From Pelargonium nanum (lineage: Eukaryota > Streptophyta > Magnoliopsida > Geraniales > Geraniaceae), in NCBI GenBank assembly GCA_036897485.1, contig JAYMTF010000464.1:1-35833 (forward strand): a DNA stretch of 35,833 bases, read 5' to 3'. Under the pieces are notes generated by a model that was given only the letters and a program-made list of their open reading frames with translations, made no database searches and had not been told where the DNA came from. This document shows positions 1 to 9,631 of this stretch, piece after piece. A program made the position numbers and the translations under genes. Within the stretch, counting starts at the first letter, position 1, and each line of letters opens with the position of its first letter.

Positions 1-200
1 GTCGGCAACGGAGCACAAAGCCACTGCCGTCTTCGTTTCCGTCTTCACCGGCGACGAGCGGCGGCCAACGAGGAGGTGGAACCATGGAAGGGAAGGGATA
101 GTGTTTGGATTAAGTTAGTGTTTGGATCAGGGTTAATTTTTTGTTTAAGAGATTTGATTATTTGGTTTGAGATTGATTTTGTTGTAATTTGGTTTGAGTT

Positions 201-320
201 TATGAATTTTCCGACGAGTTCATGAAGTTTCCAGAGAGTTCATGAATTTTCCGGCGAGTTCATGAATTTTTCGGCGAGTTTATGAAGTTTTCGACGAGTC
301 TATGAATTTTCCGGCGAGCT
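201..320. repeat. 20-bp tandem repeat, six units
   Basis: Six head-to-tail units of exactly 20 bp start at 201, 221, 241, 261, 281 and 301. Each reads approximately YATGAAKTTTYCGRCGAGTY. Units differ from one another at a few positions (for example AATTTT versus AAGTTT, CCGGCG versus TCGACG). The period is not a multiple of three, so a coding origin is unlikely. It is a small minisatellite, possibly part of a larger repeat extending to the left. Confidence 0.85.
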
Positions 321-375
321 TAGGTTGAAGAAGAAGGGTAAAGTTAAGGGCATTTTGGGGTTTTAAAAAAATTGA

Positions 376-394
376 TCATGTGCTGAGCACATGA
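376..394. repeat. Near-perfect palindrome (9-bp arms, 1-bp centre)
   Basis: The arms TCATGTGCT and AGCACATGA flank a single G. The two-fold symmetry could bind a dimeric factor or form a small hairpin. It contains CATGTG/CACATG E-box-like halves. No function is shown. Confidence 0.6.
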
Positions 395-766
395 CCAAAC
401 AGTGTCATTTTTCGTTAAATGTAACTGACGGAACAAGATGTGTATATTTTAGGGTAGTCCAAAATTATTAAAATAAGTTAAAAGTAATAAAAAACAAAAA
501 GTGTACAGTACAAAGGTGCTATATGTAATTTAAAAAAAAAAACAATTGAGGATTAGCTTAGCTTGTGTAAATAATCAGGTCAGCTAAGTAAGAATCTTCC
601 ATTCTGGTTGTGCCATGTCATTGTCATTTGTCTGTTCACTACTCACTTTGTATACTCATCACTCCCTTTCTCTTTTTCATTTTCCCACTCCCCAAACACC
701 AACTTTCTTTCCCTCTTAAATCCCCAGAAACTGAGACTCAACATTGATCCTATTCTACCAAATCAA

Positions 767-3605
767 ATGGATTCCAAAAACCAGCCTCTCAACTCTAAAC
801 ACAAGCACAATATGGGCACCACAACCACCAACATGAGAAGATCGCAGTCCAACAACTCCGACTCCAAGTCCGTCGCCGAATCGCCGCTCCGTTTCCACTC
901 TCCCATGCGAGAACTCGCCGACCCGCCCGAGTCCCCGCCCTACTCCTCCCCGCTCGCCTCGCCTCTGGACAACTCCAGGGCCATCGTCGCCGTCGACAAG
1001 TCCACACAGTTCTCCCCCATGGTGAAGACGACGCAGCCGCCGCCGGAGAGCGTTCAGACCTTCGGCCGCGCCATTAGGGAGGACCTGCCTCCCGGTGCCG
1101 CGAAGGTGGGACCCGCCGCCGGAGACGACGGGAGGCCTAGGGCGCTGCGGAGATCGAAGCGGGAGGAGAGGGTCAAGCAAGCGGCTCTAATGTTTAGGTT
1201 ATGCGAGGTCGCTTTGAGCTTGATTTCGTTTTCGGTCATGGCCGCTGACCGGACTCAGGGCTGGAGTGGCGATTCCTTTGAACGCTATATGGAGTACAGG
1301 TTTATTTTCTCTGTCTTTCTCTATCTTTGAGTGTCTAGTAATTACTGTTTCAGTTCCATGTTTGTTTCTTATCACAATGTCACAATTGCTTGAAAATCAA
1401 GATTCTGTATTGTTCTGTATCTGAGAATTTGAAGTCAAAATTGTGTTTGTTATGGGTAGATTTTAGAGTTTAATTGACATTGGCTTATTTGTTTGATTTC
1501 TTAATATGTCATAATCAGTCTATAGGTAAACATGACTACTATAACGACCTTTTTCCCGGTTTATAGCTCATGTAAGGACACTAGTATTAGTAATATGAGC
1601 ATGGGTCTTTGGCACATTCAAAACTGGAGAGTATTATTCCTACCATTCGACCCTGTATCGATAATTTGTTAGCTTATTTGCGACTCATGTGGAGCTTTTC
1701 CTTATCTTAACCTCCAATGTTGTACCTCAATGTATTGGAAAATCTTTTGGCTGGTGCCTTTCTTTGTTCATGAATCATGGTTCGGTGTTCTTGTGTCCTG
1801 AGTGTAGAGGAACCGCAGTGGCAAATGTAGCCTCCTCGTCATTATGTTGATTTCAAGAAAGCTAACAGTTTTAAGAATTCTTTTCATATCACACATCAGC
1901 TTTTCTGTACTTTGATAAGTAGCCTAAACTCAAAGTTTCTTTTTAGCATGGTAATTAGGCCTTTAGAGTCTCAATCTTTCTTATTCAGAACTACCTGATG
2001 GCTGATTCCCAGCTAGTTGTTTCTTGGTTCCCATATTAAAAGCTCGTCATGGCAGTCCTGAAGAGTGACTCATATTATTGCAATACCTCTCCGATATTCG
2101 ATGATTAGAGTTTGCATGCTTCTCCTATAAATTTTAATGTATATGATGTATTTGGGTCAGTCCAGATGCATTGTAAACATGTATTATTAAAAACCCATTT
2201 AGATTCAAAGATTAATATGTTATGCTACCTCTTCAATGTATCCTACTATAGGCGTCAAAATGGTATCTTTTCAACCAATATATAACTATTGTACTTGTTA
2301 AATTAGTTATATCTATCTTGTCCTTCATTGTTTTGATTAATGCATTCCAAGTCGTGTAATATTTAAAAGATTGTCAAATCATACCCCACTAATCAACATA
2401 CTGATGTGTATGTGTGGGATATAGTTACAAAAAATTATTACGTTGATCTACATTGCAATGAACTTTTTCACCAACTTATTTCATACAAGCAATTCATATC
2501 ATACTGCCTAGTCTTTTACTATGTTGATGTCAAGTATTTGGTTCAAGAAAATAAATATTTGAGCCATTAAAGTTATAACTAGATGAGTGATTAGTGAGAT
2601 ATGCTACTGTTCTATTGTATGCTTTCAAAACATTCATCAGTATGATTTTATATGTAAGCATGCCCTCCTCTTCTCTCTCCCTCTCAATGTTCCTTTCTCC
2701 CGAGTTTTTTGCTTTTGAGATCTTATATGAAGATGAAACTTGTTTGGAGTTAGGTATTGCTTATCTGTGAATGTTATTGCGTTTGTATATTCGGGATTTC
2801 AAGCATATGATCTAGCATACCACCTCGTCACAAGGAAATATTTGATCAGACACCACCTTCGCTGCCACTTTGTTTTCTTTTTGGATCAGGTAAGTCAGTG
2901 TTTTGTCCTTTAATTACCACTGCACTAATTTGCATTTCCATAGTGTTAATAGTTTCTACACATTGGCAACTTTTGGAGTACTATACTTATTGTGCAAACT
3001 CGTAATGTTATATGCCGCTACTTGATTTAAGGTTCTAAAATTCAGTTCAGATCCATTGTTACAGTGAGTCACAACTAGGTTTGATGAGGCATGTTCCTCA
3101 CTTTTATTAATGCAAATGAGTAAGCATAAACTGTTACTGTTTCCCACACCTGAAATTAGGTTGTTAGCTGAATTCCATAACCTTGATCTTAAACTGTTTA
3201 CTGAAGTTAAACCTAAAATCACAGCCTCGCCAGAACATGGTTTCTTTTCATTTGGGGGGCACTGTATCCTGATGACACTAGTTGATACAGGTGTTATGTT
3301 AAGCTATCAAGTATTCTATTTAGTGTAACCGAGCCAAATATGCTAGTTGAAACCAAGAGTTGTTTATGATACGAGGCACTAATACGAGGCATCTTTATGA
3401 ATTATGACAGATTCTGGCGTATCTTCTGATATCAGCGTCATCATCAGCAGCTACTCGGGTTGATGACTGGCAGTCTAACTGGGGAAAAGATGAATTCACA
3501 GTGATGGCTAGTGCTTCAGTCGGGACGTCTTTCCTTGCATTTGCTGCTTTTGCCTTGAGCTCCCTCATATCTGGTTACGATCTTTGTAGCCACGAGGAGT
3601 TTTAG
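767..3605 (+). CDS. CASP-like membrane protein, CASPL4A type (3 exons)
   Basis: Coding exons are 767-1299, 2754-2889 and 3411-3605, joined at GT..AG borders. They give 287 residues. The first ~135 residues are Ser/Pro-rich and probably disordered. Four hydrophobic segments follow, at about 142-165, 180-202, 222-239 and 259-281, the CASP/MARVEL-like layout. An Arg sits in helix 1 (FRLCEVALS) and an Asp opens helix 3 (FLDQILAYL, D222), matching the conserved family residues. CASP proteins form membrane scaffolds in the Casparian strip domain; the CASP-like subfamily sits in the plasma membrane with mostly unknown roles. ATG 767 was chosen because the in-frame region upstream (from ATG 608) encodes leader-like, pyrimidine-rich sequence. 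Exon 1 is strikingly GC-rich compared with the rest of the gene. The subfamily call rests on the long N-terminus and the ending [10 protein letters not shown]. Confidence 0.88.
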
Positions 3606-5043
3606 CTCTTGAAATTGAAGAAAGAGCCCGTGATGTCAATAATTACACCTTTGTATTTTGTAGAAAAGATGGATGTGTACTATAAACAGAGAGATCCAAT
3701 CATTCTCTGTTCTTACAAAGTGTAATTGGAGCTGGATATAAAAGTGTAAAATTCACTATAGAGTAAAACACTTTGCCTAGTTGTGTTTAAACATTGACGA
3801 TAGTGCTCACTCTAACGGATCTCGGATCTTGGACCTCTTGTCCTCAAGTGCAGAGAGTTGACGGTTCAAGTTTAGGATCTAGTAAGTCTAGGGATCGACA
3901 TGAGCGAATGGGTGACAAACTTAGGGTATGAATACACGAGATGGTTCGAAACCAATACCTCATGGTTGAAAGCCGAGCATCTATCCACTCTGCCAGATGT
4001 GTTATGATTAGTTTGCTAAATTATAGGAGTAGTTGTATATTGAACTGATGAGACACTTGGCAAAAGTAGGAGATGCATGTGCATGGGCCTCTCTATCACA
4101 CCATAAATTATATACTAATACAAAAATCACCAAATTAATTATCAGATTAGCATACAATTCTGGAGACTTAAATAATATTATCTGTTGGCATCAATCACAC
4201 ATGACACACCTTATCAAATCATTATCAAAGCCATGATTGTTTTGCACATACCAAAATTTACAGAAAATTTAATTTTTATTTTGATCTATAAAATTTTGAA
4301 AATATTATTTATACGCATACAAACTATATTTAAGTTTCTTCTCATCAAATAAGTTCTTTTATATTGGTTCATTACCATATATTAAAATAATTTGTATTAT
4401 TATTTTATTCATCTTGAGATGCATTTGCAATATTGTTTGATGGCCACATAATATATATAAGAAAAGCATTTACATATTTGGGAGACGCCAAAAAAATATT
4501 CCTCATTTTCCAGATCTTTCGATTAATCCAAAAATTTATATTCCAATTGACAATTCAATGTGCCACCTTCCATCTCATCCAATGATTTAAATTGCTATTA
4601 TTCTTTTATGAATTAACTTTTTCTTAAGCACTCAACAATTTTTTTATAATAAGTTTTATATTCTTTAAATTTGTTATATATTTCGTAAAAAAAATGATAT
4701 ATAACATAAACTAATTTTTACTTAATTTTTCTCATATCGAAACTCAATCTGAGACAAATGTTTGGTTATTTTGTGCAACGTCTGCTGTAATAAATTTATT
4801 TGAGATAACCAAATTATTAGTGTATAGAAGGACATTTACGTTAAACCAATTAATTTTGACATCTAAAAAAAGAAATGATAAGTCATTACAATTATTGGTC
4901 AAAACTAAAATATAAGAGTATGTTCTAAAGCAATTTCGATGTGCATGTTTGATCGACATGTTACAATGTTTTGGGTGGGGTGAGTTTATGAAACTTGGTA
5001 AAAATATTCGAGTGATGACAAACATCTTTAAAAACGGAGAACA
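3606..5043. other. CASPL 3' flank and AT-rich spacer
   Basis: The first ~150 bases are probably CASPL 3' UTR. A tRNA-like SINE candidate occupies about 3800-4002. The remainder (4010-5043) is very AT-rich with only short chance reading frames, and I see no gene in it. Confidence 0.5.
3800..4002 (-). mobile_element. SINE-like element with Pol III A and B boxes
   Basis: Read on the minus strand, an A-box-like TGGCAGAGTGG (3995-3985) is followed about 31 bases later by a B-box-like GGTTTCGAACCA (3953-3942). This is the spacing of a tRNA-type internal promoter. About 140 bases of non-tRNA tail follow toward 3800. No paired acceptor stem is present, so this is not a functional tRNA. I could not find a clear poly-A tail or target duplication, so the ends are approximate. 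A degenerate SINE fits best. Confidence 0.5.
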
Positions 5044-5508
5044 ACTAGCGTTAGGGTTGGGCATCGGTCCAGAACCGGACCGGACCGAAAGTCTCATAAT
5101 TTTATGACCGAAGACCGGACCGGTCATAATCGGTTCATGGACCGGACCGATTTTGAGTTACTCGGATCGGGACCGGACCGAATGGACCGATTTTAATTTT
5201 CAAAATTTAAAAATAAAGCTTTTAAAATCAAATATTATAAAAATAATAGCAATAATTAAAATTGATGCTAATGAAATCAACAGTAATGAAGTATAGTGTA
5301 CTAAAAGTGATTAATTTGTTTTAAAAAATTACTATTATTCATGTAATATATATTTTTGGAATAAATAATCATAATCGGTCTCGACCGGAAATGGACCGGA
5401 CCGGAAGTTTCATAAATTAATGAACCGAAGACCGGACCGGTCCAATTACTGTCCGGTTCGGGGCATTTTTTCGGTCCGCCCCAATTCATGCCCAGCCCTA
5501 ACTAGCGT
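5044..5508. mobile_element. hAT-type MITE with 8-bp target site duplication
   Basis: A 449-bp element spans 5052-5500. Its left end reads TAGGGTTGGGCATCGGTCC, and its right end, reverse-complemented, starts TAGGGCTGGGCAT, so the terminal inverted repeats match at 12 of 13 positions. It is flanked by perfect 8-bp direct repeats ACTAGCGT (5044-5051 and 5501-5508), the hAT superfamily target duplication length. Both arms are loaded with ACCGGACCGG-type motifs in opposite orientation, and the centre is AT-rich. There is no transposase coding capacity, so it is non-autonomous. Superfamily assignment rests on the duplication length and the TAGGG..CCCTA ends. Confidence 0.88.
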
Positions 5509-6660
5509 TTGCAAAGTTCTTGATGATGAAATCATTTTAATGCGCTTAATTGGACTAGCTCTGCTCTAGAAACTATTTTCCTTGATGACTTGTGTACTTG
5601 TGAAGATCTAAAGTTTCGAATCTTGCCACTTAAAACCAAACATAAAGGAACACACACTTTGAGTGAAAAATCAATGTTAGCGCACAAGAATCTACCTCGA
5701 GCATAAGAGTAAGAGTCATTCTTAAGGAATCGTTTGGCGAATTTTTTAGACAAAATAATAGTACTCATTCGGATTGTAGTATTATTATTCACCCCGTCAC
5801 CCGCCTATGGTTGCCCGTGTTATCATTGCGAATGATTGTAATCAAATTCCAATTTCTCTTTCGGCTTAATTGGTAGACATACTCACAAACCAAGTCGACG
5901 ATGTGGTGACACCATATTGTTCGGTTGAGATATGGGATCCACTATGAGACCGATGTGAGCTTAGAATTTAGTCTCTCAGACGCACCGTCCGCAAGTTCTG
6001 GGTGTACTCTAAGATCTATAAGTATCCTTCAAGCATCACAACAAAGATGATTTTCTAAGAGAGTCTACCACTCTGAACAGCGTTCTATAGTGTTCTAGCG
6101 AGGCGTGGAGATTCACGTATTTCGTAAGACACGAAACTTTATATGTGTCCTGATGAGATTAATAGTCTCACATCGTCCGACAAAGCGGGGAGTTTTAAAT
6201 ACAACTCTGAAATATAAACAACATACGTGGACATGCAAGCAATGTTGAGAATAAAATGTAGGCATACTACTCGAATGCGAGGAAGACAATCAATTACAAA
6301 TGCAAAATAAAATGAACTGAAGACTTATTTGAACCATTTTCCAAGTAGAAATTGTTGATTTTCATTACATAAAAATACAAAAATTAACTGTCAATAGACC
6401 CAAGTTTCGATCCATGCATAGTGGTTGTTAATGAGGTTAAAGGTACAACTATTAACTATATATTAATTTAATTTAATGAGGTAAATAAATAATTGGTATG
6501 TACGGTCGTCTCGTGGTCGACGTTTGCAAGTTTTCTATAATAGTAATCACTATAAAAATGAAAAGAAAAGGGCCGCGCAGCTTTCGTGCGTGTTTTCACG
6601 CGCACCGCATGTGACCAAAGGACAACAGTTCCTACCTTTTTGGGCACAAAGATGGTTACA
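5509..6660. other. Unassigned spacer with repeat-like sequence
   Basis: No gene is seen. The 5860-6260 part is less AT-rich than its flanks. It includes a tRNA-A-box-like stretch near 5872 (TAATTGGTAGACA) and an element AGTCTCACATCG (6164-6175) followed by TTTTAAATA (6193-6201). It may be a degenerate LTR or other retroelement. A GC-rich hairpin-like stretch lies at about 6578-6608 (GTGCGTG..CACGCGCAC). Confidence 0.35.
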
Positions 6661-7620
6661 TTTCATTCTAATTTCAATCTATATACTATAATCACTACTC
6701 AAAAATGTATTTGTCCCAAATTTTATATTCACTTTTTCAATACAAAGTAATGTGATAATCTATATACATATATGTATTTTATATGTTTAATATTGAATTT
6801 AAACAAATATTAATCTGACATATATGATATCACAATTTTATTATAAATTTTTGGTATGAAACGTCCGATTTATAAGACATGTTGTACATGTGACGTATTG
6901 TTATTAGTCATGAACTAATCAATCAAATATATGATGTGTCATGTCCCATTATTTGATACTTTATTGTGTACAAATATTTTTGTACATGATGTGGTACATG
7001 TAGTATTACTCATTACTAATTAGTAATTACTACTCCATAAGTTTTAAAACGCATGTTCTAATAACTAATTAGTGATTTATTTTGAGAAAAACTAAAACTA
7101 AGTTGGTTTAGTGTTGTATTTTATTCTAACAAAAAAAAAACATGTGTTGTATATATTAACCAACTATTTATAAGAATATTATTGATATCTAATGTGTAAC
7201 TAACTTGCTAAAAACGAAAATAAAACACTTCTTTTGAGATGAATTGAGTATTATGTATAATTAGTATTGACAATTTGGATCTGAATCTGTATTCACCCAC
7301 GTAATAACCTACGGATATGCATGTTTGGGTCAGAATATATGACCCGCTGATTTGCAGATACGATATGCATTTAGTAGACCCGTGAAACAAACTATTTGTT
7401 ATATAAATTTTGATAGAGTTAACGCTCGATGCGTGTAAACTCAACTAAAAATATGAGTCTATAAAGAAAATGAATCTATGGTTATGCTTAACTCAAACTC
7501 TCAGAGTGTTACAAAAAACTAAAATAAATTAGGTTATTTTTGGACGTAAGAGATGAGGCGTTGAAAGAGCGAGTGGTGTATCGTAAGGGAAGATTGGGTT
7601 GTAGTGTAAAGGTGGTGGAT
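6661..7620. other. AT-rich spacer with palindromes
   Basis: No gene is seen. It contains an 8-bp-arm hairpin TGTACAAA/TTTGTACA with a 4-base loop (6967-6986) and a perfect 16-bp palindrome ATTACTAATTAGTAAT (7012-7027). These may be parts of a decayed MITE. Terminal inverted repeats with a target duplication were not found. Confidence 0.4.
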
Positions 7621-7639
7621 GATATTAAATATTAATATT

Positions 7640-7870
7640 AAATAATAATAATATTGAGGTAAAAGAGGAGAGAGAGAGAGAGGCCGTATACGGAAGAGGA
7701 CCATACGGCTTGTCCGACACACCCACGGATACCTCCCTGTGGCTGCGGGGCCCACGTGTTTCTGTTCCTGTTGTAACTTGTAACCCCCCCCTCCCCTCTT
7801 TTTACCATTCTACCCCCTCCCTCCCACCTTTTTTTTCTCTTTCTTTCTATTTGCTCTACCAAACTAACCT
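7640..7870. other. GA microsatellite, GC-rich block and pyrimidine tract
   Basis: A (GA)n run lies at 7668-7682, followed by the palindrome CCGTATACGG (7684-7693) and a related CCATACGG just downstream. A CACGTG G-box core is in GCCCACGTGTTT near 7752. A pyrimidine-rich tract follows (about 7784-7870). It looks like a promoter or open-chromatin fragment, but no recognisable gene starts on either strand next to it. Confidence 0.4.
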
Positions 7871-8147
7871 CTTTCTCCCCATTTTCTTATCCCACCATAA
7901 ATTGTATTTTTTTTTTATAGTAGTAACTATTTTTTATATGATATATCAACAGGTGTCTTGCAGTATAGTCATATACAATTTTTTTTTTTTAATTTTTTAC
8001 ATTTAGAAATGAAACTAAAGATGATCATCATCAAAGTTCAAGACTTTGAAGTCCGCCCCAGAGTCTTGTGCAAAAGACGCTTGACAAACTGCCAAGTCAT
8101 GAAGTCACTGGCGACATCCAATGTTGATGGTCGCGTTCACGGGCAAT

Positions 8148-8312
8148 GACAATGTCCAAGGCCATTGCACACGCCCAATACCAACATTTACATTTCGGGC
8201 GATGGAAGACGGGTGACCGGGCTGCTGGCCATGTCCAAGGGTCATATGAGAATGCCCAAGGCCATCGCACACGTTCAATGCCAATATTTACACTTTTGGG
8301 CAATAGGCGACG
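8148..8312. repeat. Direct repeat of ~65 bp, offset exactly 100 bp
   Basis: Segment 8148-8212 resembles segment 8248-8312 (for example CCAAGGCCAT..CGCACACG..CAATRCCAA..ATTTACA), at roughly 80% identity by eye. The 35-bp spacer contains a partial third match (CATGTCCAAGG, 8230-8240), suggesting an older array. Small reading frames span it on both strands but match no family I recognise. Confidence 0.65.
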
Positions 8313-8344
8313 CTCATTGGTTGTGCACCTAAAGACATTCAAAT

Positions 8345-8560
8345 TTCCTCTTCCATGACCCCGGCTCCGGAGTCGTCCTCAGGGCTCTTTGCCTTTGGTT
8401 GTCTAACCCTTCCCTTGCTCTCTCGGTTCTGGTTTAATTTTCAGTTTTCATTGCTTTCTTGCTCCTGTTTTGAGCTTTTCTTTGGTGTATATACTTGCTT
8501 TCCCTCCTCGGAAATTTTAATGAAAAAGTACCTTTTGCTGATCGAAAAACACAAGCAAGA
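8345..8560 (+). mobile_element. Possible LINE 3' end relic
   Basis: The stretch ends in AATGAAAAAGTACC..TTTGCTGATCGAAAAAC (about 8518-8552). This resembles the 3' ends of plant L1-type LINEs, where a 'tgaaagta..cgctgat' segment precedes the A-tail. The upstream part is T-rich as in LINE 3' UTRs. No reverse transcriptase remnant is readable, so the call is tentative. Confidence 0.3.
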
Positions 8561-8639
8561 ATTATTTCTCCTGCGCGTAAAATCCCACGGAAATGAGTTT
8601 GGGAATGAGCGTAAATTTTTCTTCCTTGCAAAAAAAGGA

Positions 8640-9631
8640 TGAAATAAGCATGTTGAGACTATATATATATATGAAGATGGGACGAGATTGACACTCTCTA
8701 CTCTATGCCATCCCTCAACTATTCATCAACAGAAACAACTATTTTACCCTAGCTAACATTCATAGATAGTAATTTTCTTCCTTTAAAGCTAGTTGGTACA
8801 TGCCAAAAGAAGAATAACTGAAAGACCTTCATATTTGTAATCTGAAACTGAAATTGTTAAATGAAGCACAAACAGTATAATTATTGAGAGTAACACCTAA
8901 CAGTATATGATCCAACGGAACAAGAATGGTAGCAAAAAATAAATAAAAAAATACAGTAATAGATTTGGTAATAAAGAAGAAGAAGAAAGGGCAAAATGGA
9001 GAAATAGAAAGGGAGGTGGAGTAGCGGTCAGCATCAGAAGACCCGGTTTGTCTCCATAGAAGTGGATCTTCGCACGTTATGAAATGTTATACACTTAACA
9101 CACACACAGCCAGCTCCTCCTCCTCTCCTGCTCTTCCATATGCTCTCACTACTCCATCATCAACAACCACATCCCAACCGACTCCATCTCCATCTCCATC
9201 TCCATCTCCATCTCCATCTCCTCCTAACCCTAACAATCTTTCTTCTGCAACCAACAACTTCCGTTTCAAAACACCTCTCAGAAACCATATCTAACTTTCC
9301 AACTTCAATAATAACAGAAAAAAAGTAGCCGTCTTTTGAGCTGATTTTGCTCTTATGGTGGTTTTGGCTCCGACCCAGTTCTTGCCTTCTCTCCCTCTCT
9401 GAAACCCAGATTCGGGTTTTTGATTTCAGACCAGACCCACCTAGAAAAATCGAAACTTGGGTCTTGTTAGTTACACGAGTTAGCTGAGGAAATGGGAATG
9501 TACGGACCCAGAAATGTCGAAAGTTTCGCAATGTAGTTGGATTTGGAGAGGTTTAGGCTTGCTGGCTCGTCAGAACAAAGAGAAATTGGGGCTGTTGTGG
9601 GTCTAAAGGGTATTGATTTGATGATTTTGGT
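8640..9631 (+). promoter_or_regulatory. Promoter and 5' leader region of the Raf-like kinase gene
   Basis: AT-rich sequence with an (AT)n run near 8662 passes, at about 9060, into CT-rich leader-like sequence. The leader carries a (CTCCAT)6 microsatellite at 9182-9217. An upstream reading frame (9079-9294, 71 codons, Ser-Pro repeats from the microsatellite) precedes the kinase ATG. No sharp TATA box was identified. Confidence 0.4.
9182..9217. repeat. (CTCCAT)6 hexanucleotide microsatellite
   Basis: Six perfect copies of CTCCAT lie in the presumed 5' leader of the kinase gene. They would encode Pro-Ser pairs in the small upstream reading frame. Confidence 0.95.

Larger units (their letters stand above)
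1..607. other. Left-edge non-coding stretch upstream of the CASPL gene
   Basis: No convincing gene is seen. The first 100 bases are GC-richer (CGGCGA-type motifs) and could be the edge of an exon or a repeat lying mostly outside the window. A 20-bp tandem repeat (201-320) and a near-perfect inverted repeat (376-394) follow. The rest is AT-rich and leads into the pyrimidine-rich leader of the CASPL gene. Confidence 0.5.

Noticed and set aside
608..766. In-frame upstream ATG that would extend the CASPL protein by 53 residues
   Set aside because: The sequence is pyrimidine-rich like a 5' leader, and CASPL proteins typically begin with a polar N-terminus like that from ATG 767.
755..1180. Long minus-strand frame opposite CASPL exon 1
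   Set aside because: It is a shadow of the GC-rich coding exon with low-complexity Arg/Gly content and no family resemblance.
3942..3995. tRNA gene on the minus strand
   Set aside because: A and B boxes are present but no acceptor or anticodon stems pair; a SINE head fits better.
5860..5960. tRNA-derived SINE on the plus strand
   Set aside because: An A-box-like stretch is present but there is no good B box at the right distance.
7684..8006. Reading frames around the GC-rich block and pyrimidine tract
   Set aside because: Low-complexity Ser/Leu/Phe content from CT-rich DNA; no domain and no splice partner.
9160..9531. Minus-strand frame with an alternating Arg-Trp run
   Set aside because: It is produced by the (CTCCAT)n microsatellite read backwards.
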